Shown: piece by piece, positions 42,438 to 52,216 of the stretch | How positions within the stretch are numbered: position 1 is the stretch's first letter | How the letters are laid out: each line of letters begins with the position of its first letter | DNA from: Eubacterium sp. MSJ-21 | GTDB taxonomy: Bacteria > Bacillota > Clostridia > Lachnospirales > Lachnospiraceae | Assembly (NCBI RefSeq): GCF_018918185.1 | Contig: NZ_JAHLPZ010000009.1 | Coordinates: 55,484-119,483, forward strand | Reading direction: 5' to 3' | Length of the DNA: 64,000 nucleotides | Made by a program: the position numbers and the translations under genes | The notes under the pieces: model-generated | Told to the model about the DNA's origin: nothing | The model's input: the letters and a program-made list of their open reading frames with translations, nothing else | Databases searched by the model: none

Positions 42438-44648
42438 ATGAAGAAGACAAAAAGAAAAGCAGTCATCAATCTGATTATTTTCTTCCTGCTTCTGGCTGGC
42501 GGTATTTATATGGCAATCGCGGGCGTAGGAAAGAATGAATCCGGTAAAACTGCAAATGTTCCGTTGGGATTGGATCTGCAGGGCGGTTTGTCCGTAACTT
42601 ATGAAATCCAGGATGAGAAACCGTCTAAGGATGAGATTGATGCAACTGTGGATAAACTGCAGCGAAGAGTGGATGAGTACAGTTCAGAGGGCGAAGTGTA
42701 TCAGGAAGGCGATGACCGGATCACAGTTGAGATTCCTTTGAACACGGAAAAGGTGGATGCACATGATGTATTGGATCAGCTTGGACAGCCGGGACAGCTT
42801 CTGTTCCTTGATTCTGAAAACTATACAATCTGGCAGCAGAACCAGAACAATGGCACGAGCGATGCGTACGAGGCAGTTCTGACAGGTTCCGATATCAAGA
42901 ATGCGCAGGCAGGTGTGGATGATTCCGGCACAGTCAAGGATTATGTTGTACAGCTGCAGTTCACGGAGGAAGGTGCGCAGAAGTTTGCAACAGCAACAGC
43001 AGCCAATATTGGCAAGCCAATTTATATTATCTATGACGGTAAGGTTGCAAGTGCACCAACCGTACAGAGCGCGATCACAGACGGAAATGCTGTAATTAAC
43101 AAGATTTCAAATTATGATGAAGCAGAGAATCTGGCAGCGACAATCAAGATTGGTGCCCTGCCTCTCGAGTTAAAGCAGATCCAGTATAACATCGTTGGCG
43201 CGAAGCTTGGTCAGAAAGCAGTATCAACCAGCTTGATCGCTGGTGCAATCGGTTTCGGATTAGTATGTATCCTGATGATCATACTGTATCGTTTCCCTGG
43301 AGTTATTGCCAGTCTGGCTCTGACAGGATATGTAGTATTGATGCTTTTGATTTTAAGTATCCGTCACATCACACTGACACTTCCTGGTATTGCAGGTATT
43401 ATCCTTTCTATCGGTATGGCGGTAGATGCGAATGTCATCATCTTCACACGTATCCGTGAGGAAATCTCTGCAGGCAGTGGTGTGCGTGCAGCAGTAAAAG
43501 CAGGTTTTTCCAAAGCGCTTTCAGCGATTCTGGATGGAAATATTACAACATTGATCGCAACTGTTGTCTTGATGGTCCTTGGTTCTGGTAGTATCAAGGG
43601 ATTTGCGGTTACATTGATGCTTGGTATTGTTCTTTCTATGTTCACAGCATTGTTTGTGACAAAGATGCTTTTGAATTCGTTCTTAGAGCTTGGAGTACAG
43701 AATCCGAAGATGTATGGAAAAGCGAAAGAACCGAAGATTCATGGATATGTAAAAAATTTCAAGATCTGTGGTATTGCTTCTTTGATTGTGATCATTGCAG
43801 GACTTGCATTCCTTGGTGTTAATCATTCAAGAATTGGAAAGTCACTGAACTATAGTCTGGAGTTTACAGGCGGTACATCAACAACCGCTACTTTTGCAGA
43901 AGATGACGTATATACACTGGAGCGTGCAGAGTCTGAAGTTGCACCAGCGATTGCGGAAGCAGTTGATATTGATGCAGGAACGATTCAGATTCAGACCGTA
44001 GAAGGAAACAATCAGGTCATCTTCAAGACATCTGAGCTGACAGAAGAACAGAGTGCAAAGATTGATGACCTGTTGAAATCACAGTTTAAGGCAACAGAAG
44101 TAGACAACCAGAGTATCAGTTCAACCATCAGTGGTGAGATGAAGAAGGATGCAATCGTAGCGATTGCGGTATCTTCTGTATTGATGCTTCTGTACATTGC
44201 GTTCCGGTTCTCTGATGTAAAGTTTGGTGTCAGTGCGGTACTTGCCCTTGTACATGATGTATTGGTTGTATTTGCGGCATATTCGATCGGAACACTGTCT
44301 GTTGGTAATACATTTATTGCATGTATGCTGACAATCGTAGGTTACTCTATCAACGCGACAATCATTATCTTTGACCGTATTCGTGAGAATATGCGTACAC
44401 AGGATAGCAAAGAAAGTCTGGAAGAGCTTGTCAACAAGAGTATCGGTCAGACATTTACAAGAACGATTTATACATCTTTGACAACCTTTATCATGGTATT
44501 TGTATTGTTCGTGATGGGCGTAACTTCTCTGAAAGAGTTCACATTTACATTGATGCTTGGTATTGTATGTGGTGCTTACTCATCTGTATGTATTACCGGA
44601 CCACTCTGGTATACAATGAAGAAGAAATTCTCAAAGAAAAATGCATAA
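42438..44648 (+). CDS. secDF: Protein translocase subunit SecDF (fused)
   Basis: 736 residues joining SecD and SecF. The SecD half has an N-terminal helix, LGLDLQGGLSVTYEI (D1 motif), the extracytoplasmic P1 region and GIAGIILSIGMAVDANVIIFTRIREE (D4). The SecF half begins near residue 430 with its own helix, then LNYSLEFTGGTS, and ends with MLTIVGYSINATIIIFDRIRENM. Twelve membrane segments are expected. It uses the proton gradient to pull exported proteins through SecYEG. Some Clostridia have separate secD and secF; here they are fused. Start ATG 42438 has an AAGGAGAG site. A terminator follows. Confidence 0.96.
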   Translation: MKKTKRKAVINLIIFFLLLAGGIYMAIAGVGKNESGKTANVPLGLDLQGGLSVTYEIQDEKPSKDEIDATVDKLQRRVDEYSSEGEVYQEGDDRITVEIPLNTEKVDAHDVLDQLGQPGQLLFLDSENYTIWQQNQNNGTSDAYEAVLTGSDIKNAQAGVDDSGTVKDYVVQLQFTEEGAQKFATATAANIGKPIYIIYDGKVASAPTVQSAITDGNAVINKISNYDEAENLAATIKIGALPLELKQIQYNIVGAKLGQKAVSTSLIAGAIGFGLVCILMIILYRFPGVIASLALTGYVVLMLLILSIRHITLTLPGIAGIILSIGMAVDANVIIFTRIREEISAGSGVRAAVKAGFSKALSAILDGNITTLIATVVLMVLGSGSIKGFAVTLMLGIVLSMFTALFVTKMLLNSFLELGVQNPKMYGKAKEPKIHGYVKNFKICGIASLIVIIAGLAFLGVNHSRIGKSLNYSLEFTGGTSTTATFAEDDVYTLERAESEVAPAIAEAVDIDAGTIQIQTVEGNNQVIFKTSELTEEQSAKIDDLLKSQFKATEVDNQSISSTISGEMKKDAIVAIAVSSVLMLLYIAFRFSDVKFGVSAVLALVHDVLVVFAAYSIGTLSVGNTFIACMLTIVGYSINATIIIFDRIRENMRTQDSKESLEELVNKSIGQTFTRTIYTSLTTFIMVFVLFVMGVTSLKEFTFTLMLGIVCGAYSSVCITGPLWYTMKKKFSKKNA

Positions 44649-44659
44649 GTAACATAAGG

Positions 44660-44687
44660 TGGGGCTGTTTCGGCAGCCCCATTTTTA
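44660..44687 (+). terminator. Rho-independent terminator after secDF
   Basis: TGGGGCTG pairs with CAGCCCCA around TTTCGG and is followed by TTTTT. Confidence 0.9.
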
Positions 44688-44711
44688 AGTGAAGAAGAGA
44701 GGAACACAGAT

Positions 44712-46559
44712 ATGTCAGAGTACAAAAAAGAAGAATGGCGGGTGAAAACGCCGGCCGCAGATATTCGTGCACTGGCACAGCAGTTTTCAATCAGTCCGAT
44801 ATTGGCACATATCATCGTGAACCGGGAAATTACAGAACCGGATGCAGTTGCGCAATATCTGAGTGATGATCTGACATATGCACACGATCCGGCGCTGATG
44901 AAGGATATGGATAAAGGCTGTCAGATTATGAAAGAAAAGATACAGACAGGAAAGAAGATCCGGATTATCTCCGATTACGATGTGGACGGAATTACGTCCA
45001 ATTATATTCTGTATCAGGGACTTCATAAGGCGGGGGCAGATGTCTCGTATGACATTCCACACCGGATTCTGGATGGGTACGGTATGAATGTCCGGCTGGT
45101 GGATGCGGCATATGTTGATGGCGTGGATACAATTATTACATGCGATAATGGAATTGCTGCGGAGGCGGCGGTTGACCGGGCGAAGGAACTTGGCATGACG
45201 GTGATTGTCACCGATCATCACGAGGTTCCCTGTGAGGTGACAGAGGCAGGTGAAAAGAATTATTTGTATGTGAGAGCAGATGCGGTGATCGATCCGCATC
45301 GTCCGGACTGTGCGTACCCATACAAAGGACTGTGTGGTGCCGGAGTGGCATATAAATTTATCCGGCGTTTATACCAGATAATGGAGCTCCCGTGGGAGGA
45401 CGCGGATGCCTATATGGATATTCTGTCGCTTGGTACGGTATGCGATATCATGCCGCTCACAGATGAGAACCGGATCTTTGTCAAGCATGGATTACGGAGA
45501 CTTACGAATAGCACGAATCTCGGTATCAATGCCTTAAAGAAAGCATTAAATCTTGATGGTAAACCGATTGCAGTGCATCATTTAAGCTTTCGGATCGGAC
45601 CAAGCCTGAACTCAACCGGAAGGCTGGAAAGTGCGAAAGAGGGCGTGGAACTGTTGTTGACACAGGACTCTGAGAGAGCGGAAAGCCTGGCACAGGATAT
45701 GGCAAAGCTCAATGAACTTCGTAAGGAAATGACTGATCGTGGTGTGCGGATGGCAACTGATTGGGTGCGAAAGGATATTCGCCTGATTCCAACCGGAGAT
45801 GGTGTGAAAGAGACGAAAATCATGGATGATAAGGTTATCGTCCTGTATATGCCGGGCATCCATGAGAGTATCGCGGGATTGATTGCGAGCAAACTGAAGG
45901 AAGCATTTTATCGTCCGACGCTTGTGTTTACCGATGCGGAAAATGGACAGGGGCTGAAGGGCTCCGGGCGTTCAATTGAGACGTACAATATGTTTGATAA
46001 ACTCTGTGAGCATAGAGATTTGTTTATAAAGGTTGGGGGACACCCGATGGCGGCGGGGTTTACGATCACGCGTGAGGCGCTCGAGCCGTTGCGCGAGGCT
46101 TTGAACCGGGACTGCAAGCTGACAGATGTGGATCTGGTTGAGAAGATGTATGTGGATGAATCCTGCACTATAAAGCAGCTGACATTACCACTTTATGAGG
46201 AGCTTGCAAAGCTGGAGCCATACGGAACTGCGAATGCAAGGCCGTTGTTTGGTATTGTGAAAATGGGTATCCAATCGATTAAAATGGTTGGAAATGAGGG
46301 ACAATATGCACGTTGTACCTTTGTTGATGGCAGTGGTACACGTATAAACGGTATGGTATTTCGAGGAAAAGAGTTATTGGACAACATAAAAGTGTGGTTT
46401 GGAAACGAAGAATGTGATAGAATATTGAAGGGTTTACAAAACCATGCATTGATTGATATTCTGTACCATATGAAGAAGAACGAGTTCAATGGAACGGTTT
46501 CGGTTCAGATGGAGCCGGTATCAATACGGAAAAGCATATATTATGAGTCATCAGAATAG
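44712..46559 (+). CDS. recJ: Single-stranded-DNA-specific exonuclease RecJ
   Basis: A 615-residue DHH-family nuclease. The metal-binding motifs are SDYDVDGITS (near residue 88), TCDNGIA, VTDHHEVP (near 167) and SLGTVCDIMPL; the DHHA1 domain follows with GGHPMAAGF. A C-terminal OB-like region (YARCTFVDGSGTRINGMVF) completes the family plan. The enzyme degrades single-stranded DNA 5' to 3' in recombination and mismatch repair. The start ATG 44712 lies after GAAGAGAGGAA. It is followed closely by apt and relA, a conserved clostridial order. Length is typical for Firmicute RecJ. Confidence 0.94.
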   Translation: MSEYKKEEWRVKTPAADIRALAQQFSISPILAHIIVNREITEPDAVAQYLSDDLTYAHDPALMKDMDKGCQIMKEKIQTGKKIRIISDYDVDGITSNYILYQGLHKAGADVSYDIPHRILDGYGMNVRLVDAAYVDGVDTIITCDNGIAAEAAVDRAKELGMTVIVTDHHEVPCEVTEAGEKNYLYVRADAVIDPHRPDCAYPYKGLCGAGVAYKFIRRLYQIMELPWEDADAYMDILSLGTVCDIMPLTDENRIFVKHGLRRLTNSTNLGINALKKALNLDGKPIAVHHLSFRIGPSLNSTGRLESAKEGVELLLTQDSERAESLAQDMAKLNELRKEMTDRGVRMATDWVRKDIRLIPTGDGVKETKIMDDKVIVLYMPGIHESIAGLIASKLKEAFYRPTLVFTDAENGQGLKGSGRSIETYNMFDKLCEHRDLFIKVGGHPMAAGFTITREALEPLREALNRDCKLTDVDLVEKMYVDESCTIKQLTLPLYEELAKLEPYGTANARPLFGIVKMGIQSIKMVGNEGQYARCTFVDGSGTRINGMVFRGKELLDNIKVWFGNEECDRILKGLQNHALIDILYHMKKNEFNGTVSVQMEPVSIRKSIYYESSE

Positions 46560-46587
46560 ATCATAAGTGAAGGTAGGAGGAGCACAA

Positions 46588-47112
46588 ATGAAGAGTGTAA
46601 AAGATTATATCATCAGTATTCCGGATTTTCCAAGCAAAGGGATTATATTCCGGGATGTGACAAGTGTACTGGAAAGTCCGGAAGGGTACACACTGGCGAT
46701 TGATGAACTGAACAAGTTATTAGATGGAGTGGACTATGACCTGATCGCAGGTACAGAATCGAGAGGATTTATCTTTGGTGCACCACTTGCCTACAAGAAT
46801 AAGAAAGGATTTATCCCGGTTCGTAAGAAGGGAAAGCTTCCACGTGAGACCGTTGAGATGAGCTACGATCTGGAGTATGGTTCCGCAACGATCGAGATTC
46901 ACAAGGATGCGATTAAACCGGGCGATAAGGTTGTGCTGGTCGATGACCTGATTGCAACGGGCGGCACGATTCAGGCAGCAGCCAAGCTGGTAGAAGAATT
47001 AGGTGGAGAAGTTGTGAAGATGATTTTCCTGATCGAGCTGACAGACCTTGGAGGAAGAACACTCCTGGAAGGCTACGATGTTGCGTCTGTAGTGCAGTAT
47101 GAGGGTGAGTGA
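46588..47112 (+). CDS. apt: Adenine phosphoribosyltransferase
   Basis: A 174-residue type I phosphoribosyltransferase. Landmarks are IPDFPSKGIIFRDVT (adenine pocket region), AGTESRGFIFG, FIPVRKKGKLP and the PRPP loop VVLVDDLIATGGT (about residues 114-127). It salvages adenine to AMP using PRPP. ATG 46588 is chosen because TAGGAGGAG lies upstream at normal spacing; the in-frame GTG at 46567 lacks one. Together with recJ and relA it forms a compact operon. Confidence 0.95.
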   Translation: MKSVKDYIISIPDFPSKGIIFRDVTSVLESPEGYTLAIDELNKLLDGVDYDLIAGTESRGFIFGAPLAYKNKKGFIPVRKKGKLPRETVEMSYDLEYGSATIEIHKDAIKPGDKVVLVDDLIATGGTIQAAAKLVEELGGEVVKMIFLIELTDLGGRTLLEGYDVASVVQYEGE

Positions 47113-47180
47113 TTTACCACAATCTGAAAAAGAATTTTAGATATGTTATACGACTATATTCGAGGAAAGAAGTGATTTCT

Positions 47181-49457
47181 ATGGCCGATACAACCTATAA
47201 AATACCACATGATACTCTGAAAAAAGATATTAGTAAACCGGAAGATTTTACTCCGCCGGAAGAATTGTATAAGAAATTGATTGCCACGATTCGGGCGTAT
47301 CGTCCGACGACAGATCTGTCGGAGATTGAGAAGGCATATAAGATTGCAAGCAAGGCACATGAGGGACAGAAACGGAAGTCCGGGGAACCATATATTATCC
47401 ATCCGCTTTGTGTAGCAATCATTCTGGCAGAGCTCGAGCTTGATAAAGAAACGATCGTAGCCGGAATCCTCCACGATGTCGTTGAAGATACAGTCATGAC
47501 ACGCGAGGAGATTGCAAAGGAATTCTCAGAAGAGGTTGCTCTGCTTGTCGACGGCGTTACCAAACTGACGCAACTCGACCTGTCACAGGACAAGATTGAG
47601 GTTCAGGCAGAAAATCTGCGTAAGATGTTCCTTGCGATGGCGAAGGATATCCGTGTTATCCTGATCAAGCTTGCCGACCGTCTGCATAATCTGCGGACAA
47701 TGCAGTACCAGTCACCGGCAAAACAGATTGAGAAATCACGTGAGACGATGGATATTTATGCACCGCTCGCGCACCGTCTTGGTATTTCCAAAATCAAGGT
47801 CGAACTCGATGATCTTTCTATGCAGTATCTCTATCCGGAGGTCTACAAGAACCTGAAAGAAGAGATCACAACACGTCTGAATGCGAGTGAGGACTTTATC
47901 GTACAGATGGTAGAGCAGGTCAAGCAGTACATGAAAGAAGCCGGTATCGAGGCAGAGGTGGACGGACGTGTCAAGCATCTGTTTTCCATCTATAAGAAAA
48001 TGATCACGCAGAACAAGACACTTGATCAGATCTATGATATTCATGCAATCCGTATTAAGGTTGACACAGTGCGGGATTGTTATGCGGCACTTGGAATCAT
48101 TCATGAGAAATACAAACCGATTCCGGGACGTTTCAAGGACTATATTGCAATGCCGAAGGAGAACATGTATCAGTCACTCCATACGACATTGATCGGACCG
48201 GGTGGCCGTCCATTTGAGATACAGATACGTACTTACGAGATGCACCGTACGGCAGAATATGGTATTGCCGCACACTGGAAATACAAAGAGGGCGGAAGCG
48301 GTAAGAACGATAACGAAGAGCAGAAGTTGAGCTGGCTCAGACAGATTCTGGAGTGGCAGACTGACACGACGGATAACAGGGAATTTATGAATGCTATCAA
48401 GACAGATCTGGATCTGTTCTCCGATCAGGTGTATGTATTTACTCCGGCGGGTGATGTCAAGAACCTTCCGGCAGGCTCTACGCCAATTGATTTTGCGTAT
48501 AGCATCCATACGGCAGTCGGAAACAAACTGATTGGTGCACGTGTCAATGGACGTCAGGTGCCGATTGAGACAGAACTTCACAATGGCGACCGTGTTGAGA
48601 TCATTACGTCCCAGAATTCGAAGGGACCAAGTATGGACTGGCTGTCTGTAGTCAAGAGTTCGCAGGCGAAGACAAAGATCAACCAGTGGTTCCGTCAGGA
48701 GAACAAGACGGACAATATCCAGCGCGGGAAAGATGCCATTGCTGCATATTGTAAGACAAAGGGAATTGTGTTATCGAATCTTTTACAGCCGGAGCTGCAG
48801 GAAAAGGTGATGAAAAAATACAACTTCCTGACTTGGGATGCCGTGCTTGCTTCCATCGGTCATGGCGGACTTAAAGAAGGACAGGTTGTCAACCGCCTGC
48901 AGGAAGAATACAAAAAAGAAGAAGCAAAGAAAATCACAGAGGAGCAGATCGTCGACAAGATCAACACGCCGGGCAGAGGCGAGAGCCATAAGCATGCCAA
49001 AGGTGGTATTGTGGTCAAGGGCATGGACGATGTTGCAGTGCGTTTCTCCCGTTGCTGTGCTCCCGTACCGGGGGATGAAATCGTCGGTTATATCACACGT
49101 GGGCGTGGTGTATCGATCCATCGTACGGATTGTGTGAATGTGCTCTGTATGGATGAGTTTGACCGGAAACGTCTGATCGAGGCGGAATGGTCAGAGGATC
49201 TGTTACAGAATCAGAAGATGTATATGACGGAGATCAATATCTATGCGAATGACAGTAAGGGGCTGGTATTTTCGCTGTCAAAGATCTTCAATGAGGAAAA
49301 TATCAATCTGACAGGTATGAATGTACGTGTCAACAAGCAGGGCAAGGCGACGGTTTCCGTGAAGTTTGAGATCCGTTCGAAGGAGCAGCTTAACAAGATG
49401 ATTGCGAAGATTCGGAATGTGGAAGGGATCATCGATATCGAGCGTACGACGGGTTGA
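47181..49457 (+). CDS. relA: Bifunctional (p)ppGpp synthetase/hydrolase
   Basis: About 758 residues with the full Rel plan: HD hydrolase domain (HPLCVAIILAEL, then GILHDVVEDT), synthetase domain (PGRFKDYIAMPKENMYQSLH), TGS domain (VYVFTPAGDVKNLPAGSTPI) and a C-terminal ACT domain (INIYANDSKGLVFSLSKIF). It makes and degrades the stringent-response alarmone. ATG 47181 follows GAGGAAAG and gives the normal start MADTTYKIPH; a longer frame to the GTG 47109 lacks support. It follows apt and precedes two large intergenic hairpins. As the single long Rel in the window it is likely bifunctional, because both HD and synthetase residues look intact. Confidence 0.95.
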   Translation: MADTTYKIPHDTLKKDISKPEDFTPPEELYKKLIATIRAYRPTTDLSEIEKAYKIASKAHEGQKRKSGEPYIIHPLCVAIILAELELDKETIVAGILHDVVEDTVMTREEIAKEFSEEVALLVDGVTKLTQLDLSQDKIEVQAENLRKMFLAMAKDIRVILIKLADRLHNLRTMQYQSPAKQIEKSRETMDIYAPLAHRLGISKIKVELDDLSMQYLYPEVYKNLKEEITTRLNASEDFIVQMVEQVKQYMKEAGIEAEVDGRVKHLFSIYKKMITQNKTLDQIYDIHAIRIKVDTVRDCYAALGIIHEKYKPIPGRFKDYIAMPKENMYQSLHTTLIGPGGRPFEIQIRTYEMHRTAEYGIAAHWKYKEGGSGKNDNEEQKLSWLRQILEWQTDTTDNREFMNAIKTDLDLFSDQVYVFTPAGDVKNLPAGSTPIDFAYSIHTAVGNKLIGARVNGRQVPIETELHNGDRVEIITSQNSKGPSMDWLSVVKSSQAKTKINQWFRQENKTDNIQRGKDAIAAYCKTKGIVLSNLLQPELQEKVMKKYNFLTWDAVLASIGHGGLKEGQVVNRLQEEYKKEEAKKITEEQIVDKINTPGRGESHKHAKGGIVVKGMDDVAVRFSRCCAPVPGDEIVGYITRGRGVSIHRTDCVNVLCMDEFDRKRLIEAEWSEDLLQNQKMYMTEINIYANDSKGLVFSLSKIFNEENINLTGMNVRVNKQGKATVSVKFEIRSKEQLNKMIAKIRNVEGIIDIERTTG

Positions 49458-49483
49458 TTGTATGAATTAACGTATTGGTGGAA

Positions 49484-49632
49484 GAGTTGAACACAACTAC
49501 GCAATTCCATGCAGACGCGCTCGCGCTCGGTTCAGCACGCAGTGGTACTAAATTCGCGACAAAAGATGCCGCTCATTAAGTACCAGCGTGCTTCAACGGT
49601 CTGCATATGAATTGGTAGATTGTGTCCAACTC
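49484..49632 (-). ncRNA. Structured intergenic repeat, copy C (opposite orientation)
   Basis: Outer arms 49484-49516 and 49599-49632 pair. Read on the minus strand, the core matches copy B closely: CAGACCGTTGAAGCACGCTG, GGTACTTAATGAG, ATTTAGTACC, TGCGTGCTGAACCGAGCG and GCGAGCGCGTCTG. The inner pair CTTAAT with ATTTAG replaces CTTAAC with GTTTAG of the other copies, a compensatory change. It follows relA. Confidence 0.7.
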
Positions 49633-49640
49633 AATCTACA

Positions 49641-49920
49641 GATTGTGGTAGATGCAGTAATTTGTGAATATATATGCCATGTTAATCGTTACTGTATAAA
49701 TATGTTTGGAACTTAGAAGTCCTTGATGTTCTGAGAATATTCAGCAATGTTTGAACACGATGTTCAAACAAGCCGCCACTGAGCCATGGATGGCGAATTG
49801 GCGGCGGTTGCGTACGATATCGATATTTGTAACAGAACATCTAGTACTTCTTAGTTTCAATACATCTTATACAGAAAAGATTAACATGGCAGATATTCAC
49901 AAATTACGGGTTACCGCAAT
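49641..49920. repeat. Giant imperfect inverted repeat (about 105-base arms)
   Basis: The left arm (about 49641-49745) aligns with the reverse complement of the right arm (about 49829-49920). Shared stretches include GTAATTTGTGAATAT, GCCATGTTAATC, CTGTATAA and GATGTTCTG. The centre contains TGTTTGAACA/TGTTCAAACA and CCGCCA/TGGCGG hairpins. There is no credible gene inside. Ribosome binding site AAAGGAG of the next gene comes directly after. Confidence 0.8.
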
Positions 49921-49941
49921 CGTTACCTTGAAAGGAGATAT

Positions 49942-50574
49942 ATGGGAAAGATTGAAATAACGAAGAAAGTGCTTGGAATCTGTGCGACGAATTGTTACAC
50001 GGTAGTTGATACAGAGACGAAAGAAGCGCTCATTATAGATCCGGCGGATCGCGCAGATGTTCTGATTTGCGACTGGAAGGAGAAAGGCGTGACGCCGCAG
50101 GCGGTGCTGCTTACGCATGGCCATTTCGATCATATCGGGGCACTGACCGGCGTGAAGAAGGAGTATTCGGATATTAAGGTGTATGCGGCAGCAAAGGAGA
50201 AGGAAGTTATGGAGAGCCCAGCTCTGAATCTGTCGTCTTCGTTTGGCGCGGCATTTACGGCGCAGGCGGATATCTATCTGGAGGATGGTGCCGAGATCGA
50301 GGTACTTGGACGGACATGTAAGTGCCTGTTAGTGCCGGGGCATACGAAGGGTGGCATGTGTTATTATTTCCCAGAGGAGAATGTTGTCTTTACCGGGGAT
50401 ACGCTGTTTTGCTACAGTGTCGGAAGAACGGATTTCCCGACGGGCGATGCGGAGGCATTGGAGAAAGCCATCCGTGAGAAGTTATTTACACTGCCGGACG
50501 AGACACTTGTGCTTCCGGGACACGATGCACAGACAATGATTGGAAAGGAAAAGAAGGGCAATCCTTATTTCTAA
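49942..50574 (+). CDS. Metallo-beta-lactamase-fold hydrolase, glyoxalase II-like
   Basis: A 210-residue protein with the zinc motif LTHGHFDHIGAL, later ligands in LVPGHTKGGMCYYF and FTGDTLF, and C-terminal GHDAQTMIGKEKKGNPYF, the layout of small YcbL/GloB-like hydrolases. It is the usual length for this short subfamily, which lacks the helical glutathione-binding domain. The start ATG 49942 has an AAAGGAG site. The hemZ gene begins one base after its stop. The substrate is likely a thioester or lactoyl-type conjugate; this is inferred. Confidence 0.9.
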   Translation: MGKIEITKKVLGICATNCYTVVDTETKEALIIDPADRADVLICDWKEKGVTPQAVLLTHGHFDHIGALTGVKKEYSDIKVYAAAKEKEVMESPALNLSSSFGAAFTAQADIYLEDGAEIEVLGRTCKCLLVPGHTKGGMCYYFPEENVVFTGDTLFCYSVGRTDFPTGDAEALEKAIREKLFTLPDETLVLPGHDAQTMIGKEKKGNPYF

Positions 50575-50575
50575 G

Positions 50576-52216
50576 ATGATACTGCTAGACCAGAATAACC
50601 AATTATATAACAATGACCTGCGGGCAATGATTATGGCGTTTTATCCGGGGGTGAAGATCGTTGAGGACGCAAGTTTATCTGATGATTTTGACCTGCGGCT
50701 CCTGATCCGGTATGAGGAAGCATTTACCATCCTGACGGTGTGCAAGCACGGACACGCGTGCGACAAGCCGGATGATCTGCAGGAGGTGCCGGAGCTTCTG
50801 GCGTATAAGGATAAGCTACGGATATCGACCTGTGGGCTGCGGGCGAAGATTCTTGCCGATTACCGGGATAAGACAGAGTTTCGGAATGTGCTGAAGATGG
50901 CATCGTACCGGCTGCTTGGACAGTTTGCGGACCGGAGGCTTCCATGGGGCGACCTGACGGGGGTACGCCCGACGAAGATCGCAATGACAAAGCTTGTGGA
51001 GTATATGGATGCAGGTGCGCAGGAGCTTCCGGGTGATTCGGACGAAACAGACGGAACTGGAGTGAACGGACATGGATTCGTGGGAAATGTCGATCTGTCA
51101 CTTGCAAAACAGCAGGAAATACACGGAAGAATCGTACAATATTACCGCGATATCTATGACACAAGTATGCAGAAGGCAGAGCTTGCAACGACAGTGGCAG
51201 AAAACGAGCATCGTCTGGTGAAAGGAATTGATCTCGACAATGATTATTGTCTGTATGTCGGGATTCCGTTTTGTCCAAGCCGGTGTCTGTATTGTTCGTT
51301 CACATCGTATCCGATTGCAATCTATGCGGAGAAAGCAAGGACGTATATTGATACGCTCTGCAAGGAATTGGCTTATGTGGCGGAACAATATAAGCACAAA
51401 CAGTTAGTCGCGATCTACATTGGCGGCGGAACGCCGACGTCAATCTCGCATGAACTGCTTGCGGTGCTATTGAAGCAGATTCAGACAGTATTCCGGTTGC
51501 GGGAACCGGAGGTTGCGGATGGGCTTGTGGAATTTACCGTGGAGGCAGGACGCCCGGACAGCATCACTCCGGAGAAGCTTGCTGTGATGAAGGAATATGG
51601 TGTGACACGGATCAGTATTAATCCGCAGACGATGAACGACGAGACACTGCGGACAATCGGGCGTGCGCACAATGCGACTCAGGTGAAGGAAGCATTTGCG
51701 ATGGCAAGACAGGCGGGCTTTGATAATATCAATATGGATCTGATCGCGGGACTTCCGGGAGAAGACTTAGACAGTATGCGGCATACGCTTGCACAAGTGC
51801 GGGCGTTGGCACCGGAGAGCTTGACGGTACATTCGCTGGCAATCAAGCGTGCGGCGAATCTGAACCAGCAGATGGACGATTACAAATCCACGATTCATCA
51901 TGATATGGACGCGATGCATATGGCGGCACAGGAGACGGCGCAGGCACTTGGCATGGAGCCATATTACCTGTACCGGCAGAAGAATATCGGTGGTAATCTG
52001 GAGAATGTCGGCTATGCGAAGCCGGGCTGCGAATGTTTATATAATATTTTGATTATGGAAGAGATGACAGATATCATTGCGGCGGGCGCAGGCGCGTCGA
52101 CGAAGCTCGTCTACCATGCAGAAAACCGTGTGGAGCGGGTAGAAAACTGCAAATCTGTCGATGATTATATCAACCGTTTTGATGAAATGCTTGACCGGAA
52201 GCGCAAAGCGTTTTAA
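50576..52216 (+). CDS. hemZ: Coproporphyrinogen dehydrogenase HemZ (radical SAM)
   Basis: About 546 residues. The radical SAM cluster motif PFCPSRCLYCSF is near residue 233, followed by YIGGGTPTSIS and VTRISINPQTMN, typical of the HemN/HemZ group. A long N-terminal region (about 220 residues) before the cluster motif and the C-terminal YYLYRQKNIGGNLENVGY phrase are features of clostridial HemZ. HemN-like enzymes oxidatively decarboxylate coproporphyrinogen, though HemZ proteins may instead be heme chaperones or act on other substrates. The frame starts at ATG 50576, one base after the preceding stop; upstream in-frame codons overlap that gene. No close ribosome binding site is seen, suggesting coupling. 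Confidence 0.9.
   Translation: MILLDQNNQLYNNDLRAMIMAFYPGVKIVEDASLSDDFDLRLLIRYEEAFTILTVCKHGHACDKPDDLQEVPELLAYKDKLRISTCGLRAKILADYRDKTEFRNVLKMASYRLLGQFADRRLPWGDLTGVRPTKIAMTKLVEYMDAGAQELPGDSDETDGTGVNGHGFVGNVDLSLAKQQEIHGRIVQYYRDIYDTSMQKAELATTVAENEHRLVKGIDLDNDYCLYVGIPFCPSRCLYCSFTSYPIAIYAEKARTYIDTLCKELAYVAEQYKHKQLVAIYIGGGTPTSISHELLAVLLKQIQTVFRLREPEVADGLVEFTVEAGRPDSITPEKLAVMKEYGVTRISINPQTMNDETLRTIGRAHNATQVKEAFAMARQAGFDNINMDLIAGLPGEDLDSMRHTLAQVRALAPESLTVHSLAIKRAANLNQQMDDYKSTIHHDMDAMHMAAQETAQALGMEPYYLYRQKNIGGNLENVGYAKPGCECLYNILIMEEMTDIIAAGAGASTKLVYHAENRVERVENCKSVDDYINRFDEMLDRKRKAF

Noticed and set aside
49751..49960. Small plus-strand frame of 69 codons in the giant hairpin
   Set aside because: It runs through the palindrome and overlaps the next gene's start; no ribosome binding site and no conserved pattern.
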